Below, one piece after another: positions 1 through 19,317 of a DNA stretch of 64,000 nt (positions are counted from its first letter, which is position 1; each line of letters starts with the position of its first letter). A program made the translations under genes and the position numbers. This DNA comes from Nocardia stercoris (GTDB lineage: Bacteria; Actinomycetota; Actinomycetes; Mycobacteriales; Mycobacteriaceae): the NCBI RefSeq assembly GCF_003696265.1, contig NZ_RFFH01000007.1, positions 310,001 through 374,000 of the forward strand, in the 5' to 3' direction. The notes under the pieces were generated by a model. The model was not told the origin of the DNA, searched no databases, and saw nothing but the letters and a program-made list of their open reading frames with translations.

Positions 1-10468
<10,468 letters not shown>

Positions 10469-10886
10469 CAAACACTCCGTTTCTGCTGCTGCCGACGCCG
10501 ATCCCCGAACACGTCCCCTCCGAGCGCACGCCTATTCACGCGTGGGACGTCATTCACGACTTATGATTCGGAGCCTGCATGCGAGCGGATCGGTTGGACC
10601 CCAGACTTTTCCGAGTGAACCTCATTGGCGCAGAGCGCATTTAGCTAGCCAATTCATCGCAAACCTCCCGGATTGGGCTAAACGCCGCCCAAGTCTGGCT
10701 GAATCTTTGATCAGTACTCCAGTGGAGCGCTGAGGGCTACCTGATAGCAATACCCCGAAGATCACGAATTCAACATGCCCGAAGGTCGAAAACTGCACGC
10801 GACCTGCAAGATTCCCCCTTGTTGGGGGAAAGAACCGACCAGAGGTCGGGAATCCGCACCGCCACAAGGACAATGCGAGCAGCGGA
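10469..10886. other. Intergenic region between NRPS start and lnt end
   Basis: No convincing gene lies here. It should carry the NRPS promoter. I looked for an IdeR/DtxR iron box and found only weak fragments such as TTAGCTAGCC near 10650, which do not fit the 19-bp consensus. The right end holds the terminator hairpins after lnt. Confidence 0.6.
10812..10849 (-). terminator. Tandem hairpins after lnt
   Basis: Two perfect stem-loops follow the lnt stop codon. One is a 6-bp stem (10835-10840 with 10844-10849, 3-nt loop). The other is a 7-bp stem TTCCCCC/GGGGGAA (10812-10818 with 10824-10830, 5-nt loop). On the minus strand a TTCTTT stretch separates them. Probably the transcription terminator of lnt. 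Confidence 0.55.
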
Positions 10887-12569
10887 TTACCCCGCTGTAG
10901 TTCGCCTGCGAATAGCTGCAGCTCCGATGGCAATTCCGGCCACCCCACACAGCAGCCACTCGGGCCACGGACCGAGGTCGGTGGCGACGGTGTCGGCGTG
11001 GCGCAACGCCACTTGGTCAACCAGGGCCGCAGGGGTGAATTTTCCGGTCTGCTGCCGGACGGTCCCGTCGGGGCCGATGATCGCGCTCACGCCCGTCGTG
11101 GCCGCCACCACCACCGATCGGCCGTGCTCGACCGCCCGCACCCGCGACATCGCCAGCTGCTGATAGGTCATATCGCTGTTACCGAAGGTGGCGTTGTTGG
11201 TGGGCACCGCCAGCAATTCGGCGCCGGACCGGACCGACTCCTCGAACGCCCGGTCGAACGCGACCTCGTAACAGGTGGCGACACCGACCGCGACCGGCTC
11301 ACCACCCTGCCAGGATGTGGCGTGCACCACACCGTTGCCGTGACCCGGCACGAAGTAGCCGGCCCGGTCGGCGTAGGAGGAGAACAGCCGGAAGAACCCG
11401 CGCAGCGGCAGATACTCGCCGAACGGCTGGATGATCTTCTTGTCGTGCCGCTCCTGCGGCCCGGCGGCGCCGTTCCACACGATCACCGAGTTCGTGTCCG
11501 TGGGCACGCCCGAATCCGAGAGCTCCCGGTTCACCAGGACCGCCCCGACCAGGATCGGCGCGCCGATCGCCCGGGACGCGGTGGTCAGCTCGTCGGCGGC
11601 GTCGGCGTTGCGCAACGGGTCGATGTCGGAGGAGTTCTCCGGCCAGATCACGATGTCGGGCTGCTTCGCGCGCCCGGCCCGGACGTCGTCGGCCAGCTGC
11701 AGCGTGCGGCGGACGTGGTTGTCGAGCACCGCGCGGCGCTGGGCGTTGAAGTCCAGGCCCAGGCGCGGCACGCTGCCCTGGATCGCGGCCACGGTGATCG
11801 TGCGGTCACCGTCACCGGCGGCGGGCAGGGTGGATCCGAGCAGCAGCCCGGTGATCGGCAACACGGCGACCAGCGTGACGGCGACGGCCACGCCTCGGGC
11901 CCGATCCCGCCACCACGAGCGGTCCGGCCGCGCCCGCTGCCCGTCCGGGCCGCGCAGCCGCAGCACGAGCGCCGCGAGCAGGGTGCCGGTCGAGGCCACG
12001 GCGAAGCTGACGCCGGGTGCGCCCACGATCGCCGCCAGCGGCAGATACCAGCCGTCGGCCTGACCGAATGCCAGCCGCCCCCAAGGGAATCCACCGAACG
12101 GGAAGACCGACCGCCCCCATTCGGTGAGCGACCAGACCGCCGCCACCCACAGCGGCCAGCCCGGCAGCGCGCCCACGAACCGGGCCAGCAACCCGAACAG
12201 CCCCACATACACCGCGCAGGCCAGCGACAACGCCAGCCACGGCGCCGGACCCACATAGATCCCGGTCCACGGCAACAGCGGCAGGAAGAACCCGAGTCCC
12301 GCCAGCAAGCCGTATCCGAACGCCGCCCGCAACCGCCGCGCGCCACGCACCACCAGCGTCAGCAGCGCGATCCCGATCGGCGCGACATACCAGCAGGTGT
12401 GCGGCGGAAAGCTCAGGTAGAGCAGCGAACCCGCGAGGATCGCGCCGACGCTCCGCAGCACCGCGGGCTTACGCGCCGCAGCCACGAGCCGCGCGCCGAG
12501 CCCGCGCGCCGGCTCCACGCCGGCCGCCGGTGCCGTCGTCTCGATCGCCACGGCACGCTCCTCGGTCAT
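10887..12569 (-). CDS. lnt: Apolipoprotein N-acyltransferase
   Basis: Membrane enzyme that transfers an acyl chain to the N-terminal cysteine of apolipoproteins, the last step of lipoprotein maturation. The 560-residue protein has a hydrophobic N-terminal half with several membrane spans (about residues 35-245) followed by an extracytoplasmic nitrilase-fold domain. The catalytic triad is visible: Glu311 in WPENSS, Lys377/378 in DKKIIQPFGEY and Cys433 in ATCYEV. Length and motifs fit the family. In mycobacteria Lnt is linked to the polyprenyl-phosphate mannose synthase Ppm1; no ppm1 follows here and the NRPS occupies that side. The ATG at 12569 is the natural start; the amidohydrolase lies upstream on the same strand. 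Confidence 0.95.
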   Translation of the reverse strand: MTEERAVAIETTAPAAGVEPARGLGARLVAAARKPAVLRSVGAILAGSLLYLSFPPHTCWYVAPIGIALLTLVVRGARRLRAAFGYGLLAGLGFFLPLLPWTGIYVGPAPWLALSLACAVYVGLFGLLARFVGALPGWPLWVAAVWSLTEWGRSVFPFGGFPWGRLAFGQADGWYLPLAAIVGAPGVSFAVASTGTLLAALVLRLRGPDGQRARPDRSWWRDRARGVAVAVTLVAVLPITGLLLGSTLPAAGDGDRTITVAAIQGSVPRLGLDFNAQRRAVLDNHVRRTLQLADDVRAGRAKQPDIVIWPENSSDIDPLRNADAADELTTASRAIGAPILVGAVLVNRELSDSGVPTDTNSVIVWNGAAGPQERHDKKIIQPFGEYLPLRGFFRLFSSYADRAGYFVPGHGNGVVHATSWQGGEPVAVGVATCYEVAFDRAFEESVRSGAELLAVPTNNATFGNSDMTYQQLAMSRVRAVEHGRSVVVAATTGVSAIIGPDGTVRQQTGKFTPAALVDQVALRHADTVATDLGPWPEWLLCGVAGIAIGAAAIRRRTTAG

Positions 12570-12799
12570 CGACTCCCGGCTCCCGGTCCTCGCCGGGGCC
12601 CGATCCCCCGCGCTGTCACACGCGCCCGTCTACCCGGCTGTGCGGCACCGATGCTACGGAACCGGGCCGGTTGCCGCCTGCCCGGGGGTTCGCGGCACGA
12701 ACCACTGCGTGGGTGTCTGCGGTTCAGTGCGTTCCGCCGGGCGGACGACATCGTTGGGCGATGGTGCGCGACATCGACGCAACGCCCGAGGGCGGCCCG

Positions 12800-14395
12800 C
12801 TACGCCGAGTAGATCTCGTTGCCGCGGTGCACAGTTCGCAGGCAGCGCGGCAGTTCGGCGCCGGGGACCAGGGGCGGCAGGCCGGGGACGCGGGAACGCG
12901 GGTCGGTGGACCAGCGCTGGACCTTGTCGGAGGCGGCGGCCACCACGAGGTCGTCGGCGTCCCAGACGGCGTAGGAGGCGGGCGCGCCGGGGACCAGGGT
13001 GCCCGCCACGCCGTCGCGGACGCCGCCGGCGCGCCAGTTGCCGCGGGTGGCGGCCGCGAACGCGGCGCGCGGGGAGATCTGGTGGCCGGGGGTGCGATGG
13101 TGGGCGGCGGCGCGGATCGACTGCCAGGGGTTCAGGTCGGTGACCGGGGCGTCGGAGCCGATCGCCAGCGAGACCCCGGCGGCGGCCATGGCCGCGAACG
13201 GGTTCAGGCGAGCCGCGCGCTCGGCGCCCAGGCGGGCGGCGTACATCCCGTCCGGGCCACCCCAGGCGGCGTCGAAACCCGGTTGCACACAAGCGATCAC
13301 ACCGAAGTCGGCGAACACTTTCAGCTGGTCGGCGTCGATCAGCTCGGCGTGCTCCACCCGGTGGCCGCGCGCGGCCACCGCGGGCCCGCCCAGCTCGGCG
13401 GCGACCCGGGCGAAGCCCTCGGTCACGGCGTCGAGGGCGGCGTCGCCGATGGCGTGGAAGCCGGCCTGGACGCCGGCCTCGGTGCAGGCGCGGACGTGCG
13501 CGGCGACCGCGTCGGCGTCCAGGTACGCGGTACCGCGGGTGTCGCGGTCGGCGTAGGGCTCGCGCAGGTGCGCGGTGTGCGAGCCGAGCGAGCCGTCGGC
13601 GAACAGGTCGCCGGCGAGACCGTGCACCCCGAGGTCGGCGACCAGCGCGCGTGCCTCGTCGGCGGAGGTGACCGCCTGCCCCCAGTAGGCCCGCACCTGC
13701 ACCCCGTGGTCGAGGGCGAGCAGTTCCCGCACGTCGTCGGCGCCGGAGATGTGCGGTCCGGCGCATTCGTGCACCGCCACGATGCCCACGGCGGCGGCCG
13801 CGTCCAGGGCGGCCCGGCGGGCCCGGTCCCGGTCGGCCGGGCCGAGCGCGGCGAGCACGGCGTCACGGACCGCGTGATGGGCCTGTCCGCGGACCGGCTC
13901 ACCCGGCGTGTATCCCGGCAAGGACCGCACCGCGGGCACGGCGTCGAGCAGGGCCGTCGACACCGCGGCCGAGTGCGCGTCGATCCGGACCAGGTACACC
14001 TGCCGTCCGGGTCCGGCGGCGGCGTCCAGTTCGGCGGCGGTGGGTGCGCGGCGATCGGCCCAGCGGGTCTCGTCCCAGCCGTGCCCGAGCACCGGCCCGG
14101 GCTGCTCGGCGGCGTGCTTGCGCAGCAGGGCCAGGCATTCGTCCAGCGAGTCGGCGGCACTCAGGTCCAGGCCGGTCAGCCGCAGGCCCAGGTCGGTGAC
14201 GTGCACGTGCGAGTCCACGAACGCGGGCGCCACGAACGCGCCGCCGAGGTCGATCACCTCGGCGTCGGGGTGCAGCGCCCGGCCGGTGCGGTCGGCGCCC
14301 ACCCACACCACGTCACCGCCGCTGACGGCCATGGCCGTCGCGTCCGGATGGCTCGAACTGTAGATGCGACCGCCGACCAGCAACTGTGTACTCAC
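12800..14395 (-). CDS. Amidohydrolase family 3 (YtcJ-like) metal-dependent hydrolase
   Basis: Predicted cytosolic metal-dependent amidohydrolase of 531 residues; the substrate is not evident. The N-terminus (STQLLVGGRIYSS) is the small beta domain typical of the YtcJ/NfdA group, followed by the metal-binding VDSHVHV motif and a TIM-barrel body. Conserved stretches include GWDETRW, HAIGDAALD, HRVEHAELI and IGSDAPVTDLNPW. I place the start at the GTG at 14395 because homology begins there. The same frame stays open to 15421, but that extension lies antisense to fxsA and the response regulator and is not coding. The product could be an N-substituted formamide deformylase-like enzyme, but this is only family-level inference. 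Confidence 0.88.
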   Translation of the reverse strand: MSTQLLVGGRIYSSSHPDATAMAVSGGDVVWVGADRTGRALHPDAEVIDLGGAFVAPAFVDSHVHVTDLGLRLTGLDLSAADSLDECLALLRKHAAEQPGPVLGHGWDETRWADRRAPTAAELDAAAGPGRQVYLVRIDAHSAAVSTALLDAVPAVRSLPGYTPGEPVRGQAHHAVRDAVLAALGPADRDRARRAALDAAAAVGIVAVHECAGPHISGADDVRELLALDHGVQVRAYWGQAVTSADEARALVADLGVHGLAGDLFADGSLGSHTAHLREPYADRDTRGTAYLDADAVAAHVRACTEAGVQAGFHAIGDAALDAVTEGFARVAAELGGPAVAARGHRVEHAELIDADQLKVFADFGVIACVQPGFDAAWGGPDGMYAARLGAERAARLNPFAAMAAAGVSLAIGSDAPVTDLNPWQSIRAAAHHRTPGHQISPRAAFAAATRGNWRAGGVRDGVAGTLVPGAPASYAVWDADDLVVAAASDKVQRWSTDPRSRVPGLPPLVPGAELPRCLRTVHRGNEIYSA

Positions 14396-14500
14396 GGCCA
14401 GACAGTCTGCTCCCCCGTCCGCCGGGCGTCCGGGGCGGGGCCGGGAGCAAAAGCGATCCGTCGTTCGTTGAGCGGGTAACGGTAAGCGGAAAGGATCGTC

Positions 14501-14980
14501 ATGGCGGGCCGTTTGTTCCTGGTGTATGTGGTGGTCGAGATCGCCGCGCTGGTGGCCGTGGGCCACTTCATCGGCGCGGTGCCCACGATCTTGTTGCTCA
14601 TCGCGTGCAGCGCGCTGGGCATGGTCGCGGTGCGCGGGCAGGGCCGCAAGGTGTTCCAGCAGTTCCGGCGGGCCGCCGACGGCGAGATCCCGCCCGGAAC
14701 GGCGGTGGCCGACGGTCTGCTGGTCGGGCTCGGCGCGGTGTTGATGCTGGTGCCCGGCCTGGTGACCACGGTGCTCGGCCTGCTGCTGGTACTGCCGACG
14801 CGGGCGCTGGCCCGGCCGGTGGTGGCGGCGGTCGCGACCCGCAAGATCGATCGGGCGACCATGGCCGCCGGCTATTACGGCACGGTCGTCGACCCGTCCG
14901 GCGACGTCGTCGACGCGACCGTGGTCGACACCTACTACGACGACGGTCAGGGTTCGGGCCGGCCGACGCTGGAGCGCTGA
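14501..14980 (+). CDS. fxsA: FxsA family membrane protein
   Basis: Small cytoplasmic-membrane protein of 159 residues with three to four hydrophobic segments (residues about 5-25, 27-45 and 72-100). It has the FxsA N-terminal pattern LFLVYVVVEIAALVAVGHFIG (first 20 residues of the match only considered) and the LVPGLVTTVLGLLLVLP segment. FxsA is known in E. coli for suppressing phage F exclusion when overproduced; its normal role is unclear. A GGAAAGGA ribosome site precedes the ATG. The stop lies 2 bp from the convergent response-regulator stop. Confidence 0.9.
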   Translation: MAGRLFLVYVVVEIAALVAVGHFIGAVPTILLLIACSALGMVAVRGQGRKVFQQFRRAADGEIPPGTAVADGLLVGLGAVLMLVPGLVTTVLGLLLVLPTRALARPVVAAVATRKIDRATMAAGYYGTVVDPSGDVVDATVVDTYYDDGQGSGRPTLER

Positions 14981-14982
14981 GC

Positions 14983-15642
14983 TCAGCTGCCGGGCCGCAC
15001 CAGCCCGGTCTCGTAGGCCAGCACCACCGCCTGGACCCGGTCGCGCAGGCCCAGTTTGGTCAGTACCCGGCCGACGTGCGTCTTGACCGTCGCCTCCGAA
15101 AGAAACAGCGCCGCGGCGATTTCCGCATTCGACCGACCGGCCGCGATCTGCTCGAGCACCTGGCTCTCGCGCGCGGTCAGCACCGACAGGATCGCCGGGT
15201 CGGGCCCGGTGGCGGGCGGGTCGGCGATCAGCCGGTCGAGCAGGCGGCGGGTGACCTTCGGTGACACCACGGCATCCCCGGCGTGCACGCTGCGGATCGC
15301 GGAGATCAGATCCTCGGGCGGGGTGTCCTTGAGCAGGAACCCACTGGCCCCGGCGCGCAGCGCGGCGAGCGCGTGTTCGTCGGCGTCGAACGTGGTCATC
15401 ACCAATACCTTGCTGCCGCAAGCAGATTCGAGGATCCGCCCGGTGGCGGTGACCCCGTCGACAACCGGCATCCGGACGTCCATGAGCACCACGTCGGGCC
15501 GCAACTCCTTGGCCGCGGCGACCGCGGTAGCCCCGTTGTCGGCCTCCCCCACCACCTCGACCTCGGGATGCGCGCCGAGCACCATCCGCAGGCCGGCGCG
15601 CATCAACTCCTGATCGTCGACGACGACAACGGTGATCGGCAC
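14983..15642 (-). CDS. NarL/LuxR-family response regulator
   Basis: Two-component response regulator of 219 residues. The receiver domain (about 1-120) has the acidic pair D9/D10, the phospho-acceptor Asp55 in VVLMDVRMP and the conserved lysine in FLLKDTPP. A LuxR-type helix-turn-helix follows (about 150-215: LTARESQVLEQIAAGRSN, then ATVKTHVGRVLTKL). It begins with GTG at 15642. The sensor kinase gene ends 44 bp upstream on the same strand, so the two form an operon. The target genes and signal cannot be read from the sequence. Confidence 0.95.
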   Translation of the reverse strand: MPITVVVVDDQELMRAGLRMVLGAHPEVEVVGEADNGATAVAAAKELRPDVVLMDVRMPVVDGVTATGRILESACGSKVLVMTTFDADEHALAALRAGASGFLLKDTPPEDLISAIRSVHAGDAVVSPKVTRRLLDRLIADPPATGPDPAILSVLTARESQVLEQIAAGRSNAEIAAALFLSEATVKTHVGRVLTKLGLRDRVQAVVLAYETGLVRPGS

Positions 15643-15686
15643 ACGTTCAGCCTACGGGCGCACCGGTTGTGGGGACTGCCGCGGTC

Positions 15687-16856
15687 TCACCGCCCGTCGC
15701 GGTCGACCGGGATGGTGGCGGCGACCCGCCAGCCGCTGCCGTGCGGGCCGGCCGACAGCGTGCCGCCGAGCACCGCGACCCGCTCCCGCATGCCGACCAG
15801 GCCCAGACCGCTGCCGGTGATCGCCGGGCGCGGTCCGGGCCGATCGTGGCTGCCCGGCAGATCGGTGACCTCGAGCTGGATCTCCCCGCCGCGGCGGTGC
15901 ACCTTCACCCAGGCACGGGCACCGCTGCCGGCGTGCCGGACGGTATTGGTCAGCGACTCCTGCACGATCCGGTGCACGCCCAGGCTGATCTCCGGCGGCA
16001 CGTCGTCCAATTCGCCGCTGAGCTCGAGTTCCACGGCCGGTCCGGCGCCGCGGGTCATGCCCACCACGCTCGCCAGTCCCGCGGTGCCGTGCTGGGGCAA
16101 CAGTTCGGGCGCGTGTTCGGTGCGCAGGAGTTCGACGGTGCGGCGCAGTTCGCGCAGCGCTTCGCGGCCGGTACCGGCGATGGTGGCCAGGGCCTGTTCG
16201 GTGGTGTCGGGGTCGGTGCGCAGGGCGTAGCGGGCGCCGTCGGCCTGCACGATCATCACGCTGACCGCGTGCGCGACCACGTCGTGCAGTTCGCGGGCGA
16301 TGCGGGTGCGTTCCCGGGCGACCGCCTCGTGCGCGCTGCGGTCGCGGTCGTAGTCGGCGACCGCGAGCCGGCCCGCGACCTCGGCGTCGTAGGCCAGCCG
16401 GGCACCGTTGAACTCGGCCAGCGACCAGCACAGCGCGTAGTAGGCGGCGCTGAAGCTCAGGCTCTCGCTCAACGGCTGATGCCCCAGCCGGACCGCCAGC
16501 AACAGGTCGGCGACCAGGAATCCGAGGTAGATCGCGCCCGGCCGACGGCCCTGGTAGGCGACCAGCGTGTACAGCTGGATCCCGAGCGCGAGCAGCGCGG
16601 GATGACCCTGTACCTGGCCGGTGACCGCGGCGATCAGGGTATCGGTGAACGCGAGCACCAGCAGTGCCGCGGCCGCCGTGCGCGGATACACCCGGCGCAC
16701 CACGACGGGCAGCGGGATGAGCACCGACATGACCAGGTAGACGGCCGGATTCGGGTGGTGCCGCACCGCGGGCACGTCGAGCGCCAGCAGCAGCGCCGCC
16801 AGCATCGCGTCGGCGATGAGCGGTTCGGTTCGCAACCACAGGCTGAAACGACGCAC
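15687..16856 (-). CDS. Two-component sensor histidine kinase (HisKA_3 type)
   Basis: Membrane sensor kinase of 389 residues and the cognate partner of the response regulator just downstream. Residues about 15-155 contain roughly five to six hydrophobic segments with short loops. The dimerisation and phospho-acceptor helix reads ERTRIARELHDVVAH with His191. The C-terminal HATPase domain has the N-box (QESLTNTVRHAG) and a G-box (GSGLGLVGMRERV). The lack of a large extracytoplasmic domain suggests sensing within the membrane, which is inference. GTG start at 16856. Confidence 0.95.
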   Translation of the reverse strand: MRRFSLWLRTEPLIADAMLAALLLALDVPAVRHHPNPAVYLVMSVLIPLPVVVRRVYPRTAAAALLVLAFTDTLIAAVTGQVQGHPALLALGIQLYTLVAYQGRRPGAIYLGFLVADLLLAVRLGHQPLSESLSFSAAYYALCWSLAEFNGARLAYDAEVAGRLAVADYDRDRSAHEAVARERTRIARELHDVVAHAVSVMIVQADGARYALRTDPDTTEQALATIAGTGREALRELRRTVELLRTEHAPELLPQHGTAGLASVVGMTRGAGPAVELELSGELDDVPPEISLGVHRIVQESLTNTVRHAGSGARAWVKVHRRGGEIQLEVTDLPGSHDRPGPRPAITGSGLGLVGMRERVAVLGGTLSAGPHGSGWRVAATIPVDRDGR

Positions 16857-16897
16857 GCGCTGAGCCTAGGCGCAGCGCCGGTCGGGGGCCCGACGGG

Positions 16898-17590
16898 TCA
16901 GCCGGCCTGCATCACGGTCGGGCGGTCGGCGGTCAGGAAGGGGGCCAGCACCCTGGTGGTGGTCTCCTGGATGCGGTGGTGCAGCCGTTCGGCGTCCTCG
17001 ACCGGCGGGCGGCCCTGGAACAGCACGGTGAGCGCGCCGGAGACGGCCCCGACGACCGCGCCGACCAGGGCGGCGGCGCCCACCTCGTCCAGCTCGTCGG
17101 GGAACGCGGCCCGCAACTGGCGCGCTATCTCCTGCTGGGCGGCGAGCTGGGCGTGTGCGGCGCGGCCCGAGACGGCGGGCACGGTCCGCGACACCTGGGC
17201 GCGCAGCACCGCGATGCGGGCGGTCAGGTCGTCGCCGAGCGTATTGCCCGGGTCGTTGTCACCGGCGGCGCGCAGGGCGCGCAACAGCACCTCGACCGGC
17301 CGTTCGTCGGGGCGGCGGGTGGCGATGGCGTGGACGGCCGCGGTGACCCGTTCGTCGGGTTGCGGGAAGAGCAGTTCCTCTTTGCTCTCGAAGTAGTTGA
17401 AGAAGGTGCGGGTGCCCACTTCGGCGGCGGCGGCGATGTCGGACACCGTCGCGGCGTCGTAGCCGCGTGCCTCGAAGAGATCGACGGCGGCCTCGAGCAG
17501 GGCACGGCGGGTGCGTTCGCGTTTGCGGTCACGCAGAGCGGAGGGCGGCACGCGGGCAGAGGCTACGCCATCGCCGCCGGGTCGTCGCAC
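16898..17590 (-). CDS. TetR-family transcriptional regulator
   Basis: DNA-binding repressor-type protein of up to 230 residues. The TetR helix-turn-helix is clear at about residues 25-70 (RTRRALLEAAVDLFEARGY, then TVSDIAAAAEVGTRTFFNYF). The C-terminal ligand domain is less conserved and the ligand is unknown. The start is uncertain: the frame opens at 17590, but internal GTG codons nearer the domain could also serve. It lies upstream of the two-component operon on the same strand, 41 bp from the kinase, so it may be co-transcribed. Confidence 0.9.
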   Translation of the reverse strand: MRRPGGDGVASARVPPSALRDRKRERTRRALLEAAVDLFEARGYDAATVSDIAAAAEVGTRTFFNYFESKEELLFPQPDERVTAAVHAIATRRPDERPVEVLLRALRAAGDNDPGNTLGDDLTARIAVLRAQVSRTVPAVSGRAAHAQLAAQQEIARQLRAAFPDELDEVGAAALVGAVVGAVSGALTVLFQGRPPVEDAERLHHRIQETTTRVLAPFLTADRPTVMQAG

Positions 17591-17793
17591 ACCTCTCGGC
17601 GTTTCCGGTGCGCCGCCTGCCGTTTCCGGTGCGCGCGTGCCCGTTTCGCGATGGTTGCCCCGGATTTCGCTGCGCCCGCTGCAGATCTGCGATCGATGCC
17701 GGTGTGCGGCTGTTGCCGGATTTCCGCGGTCCGACCGGGGCTCGGCTGCGGGCCGGTTGAATTCGCAACCGGGCGCGGATTAGCGTGGGACCG

Positions 17794-19317
17794 GTGACCA
17801 CCGCAACCCGGTTAGTGGACGAGGAGTTCCGCGCGCTGCCCCTGGCAGCGCTCGCCGAAGCCGCGCTGTCCGCGGCACGCGCCGCCGGCGCCGACCATGC
17901 CGATCTGCGCGTGCACCGGCTGCAGACCCAGTCCATCCGGCTGCGCGACGGGCGAGTCGAGGGCATCGAGAACTCCACCGACCTGGGCTTCGCGGTGCGG
18001 GTGATCGTGGACGGCACCTGGGGCTTCGCCTCGCACGCGCAACTGTCCACCGCCACCGCCGCCGAGACGGCCCGCCGGGCCGTGGCAGTCGCTGCCGCCT
18101 TGCGCGGACTGAATCGCGAGCATGTCCAGCTCGCGGTCGAACCGGTGTATCCCGACGCGCAGTGGGTGTCGCAGTACGAGGTCGACCCGTTCACGGTGCC
18201 CACCGCCGACAAAGTGGCACTGCTGCAGGACTATTCGGGCCGGCTCGCGGCCGCCGACGGCGTCGATCACGTGACGGCATCGGTGCTGCAGGTCAAGGAG
18301 CAGACCTACTACGCCGACACCGCGGGGTCGGCTATCACCCAGCAGCGGGTGCGGCTGCATCCGCAACTGGAGGCGATCACCGTCGACTCCGCGGCGGGCA
18401 GTTTCGAGACCATGCGCACCCTGGCCGCACCGGCGGGCCGCGGGTGGGAGTACGTGACCGGCGCCGACGGCCAGTGGGACTGGACCGGTGAACTGGCCGC
18501 GATCCCCGAGTGGCTGGCGGAGAAGGTGAAGGCGCCCTCGGTCACCCCGGGCCCCACCGATCTGGTGATCGACCCGACGAACCTGTGGCTCACCATCCAC
18601 GAGTCGATCGGCCACGCCACCGAGTACGACCGCGCGATCGGCTACGAATCCGCCTATGCGGGAACCTCTTTCGCCACTCCCGACCAGCTGGGCACACTGC
18701 GCTACGGCACTCCGATCATGCACGTCACCGGTGACCGCACCGAACCGTTCGGCCTGGCCACCACCGGCTTCGACGACGACGGTGTCGCCGGTCAGCGCTG
18801 GGATCTGGTGCGTGACGGCACCCTGGTGGGCTATCAGCTGGACCGGGTGTTCGCGCCCCGGCTCGGCCTGGACCGGTCCAACGGCTGCTCATATGCCGAC
18901 TCCCCGCACCACGTTCCGATCCAGCGGATGGCCAATGTGTCGCTGCAACCGGATCCGTCGCGCGACACCACCACCGCGGAGCTGATCTCGCGGGTGGACG
19001 ACGGCCTGTACATCGTGGGCGACAAGTCGTGGTCGATCGATATGCAGCGCTACAACTTCCAGTTCACCGGCCAGCGCTTCTTCCGGATCCGCAACGGGCG
19101 GCTCGACGGTCAGGTGCGCGACGTCGCCTACCAGGCCACAACCACCGATTTCTGGGGTGCGATGGAAGCGGTCGGCGGACCGTCCACCCGGGTGCTGGGT
19201 GGCGCGTTCAACTGCGGTAAGGCCCAGCCGGGCCAGGTCGCCGCGGTCAGCCACGGCTGCCCGTCTGTGCTGGTGCGCGGCATCAACGTCCTCAACACCC
19301 GGCAGGAGGGCCAGTGA
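17794..19317 (+). CDS. tldD: TldD-like metallopeptidase subunit
   Basis: 507-residue protein of the TldD/PmbA family, known in E. coli as a heterodimeric metallopeptidase that matures microcin B17 and degrades unfolded peptides such as CcdA. The zinc motif HESIGH is present (His269, Glu270, His274). C-terminal cysteines occur at Cys474 (FNCGKAQPGQ) and in HGCPS; the latter motifs suit the actinobacterial branch. I prefer the GTG at 17794, just after a GTGGGA purine stretch; another in-frame GTG is at 17785. The stop overlaps the tldE-like start by 4 bp (GTGA), so the two are translationally coupled. Confidence 0.93.
   Translation: MTTATRLVDEEFRALPLAALAEAALSAARAAGADHADLRVHRLQTQSIRLRDGRVEGIENSTDLGFAVRVIVDGTWGFASHAQLSTATAAETARRAVAVAAALRGLNREHVQLAVEPVYPDAQWVSQYEVDPFTVPTADKVALLQDYSGRLAAADGVDHVTASVLQVKEQTYYADTAGSAITQQRVRLHPQLEAITVDSAAGSFETMRTLAAPAGRGWEYVTGADGQWDWTGELAAIPEWLAEKVKAPSVTPGPTDLVIDPTNLWLTIHESIGHATEYDRAIGYESAYAGTSFATPDQLGTLRYGTPIMHVTGDRTEPFGLATTGFDDDGVAGQRWDLVRDGTLVGYQLDRVFAPRLGLDRSNGCSYADSPHHVPIQRMANVSLQPDPSRDTTTAELISRVDDGLYIVGDKSWSIDMQRYNFQFTGQRFFRIRNGRLDGQVRDVAYQATTTDFWGAMEAVGGPSTRVLGGAFNCGKAQPGQVAAVSHGCPSVLVRGINVLNTRQEGQ

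Noticed and set aside
10640..10665. Possible IdeR iron box before the NRPS
   Set aside because: The fragments do not fit the 19-bp palindrome without gaps. A position-matrix scan would be decisive.
10998..12812. Long plus-strand frame opposite lnt
   Set aside because: No homology and low complexity; lnt on the minus strand has catalytic residues.
14396..15421. N-terminal extension of the amidohydrolase frame
   Set aside because: It lies antisense to fxsA and the response regulator and has no recognisable sequence; the family start is at 14395.
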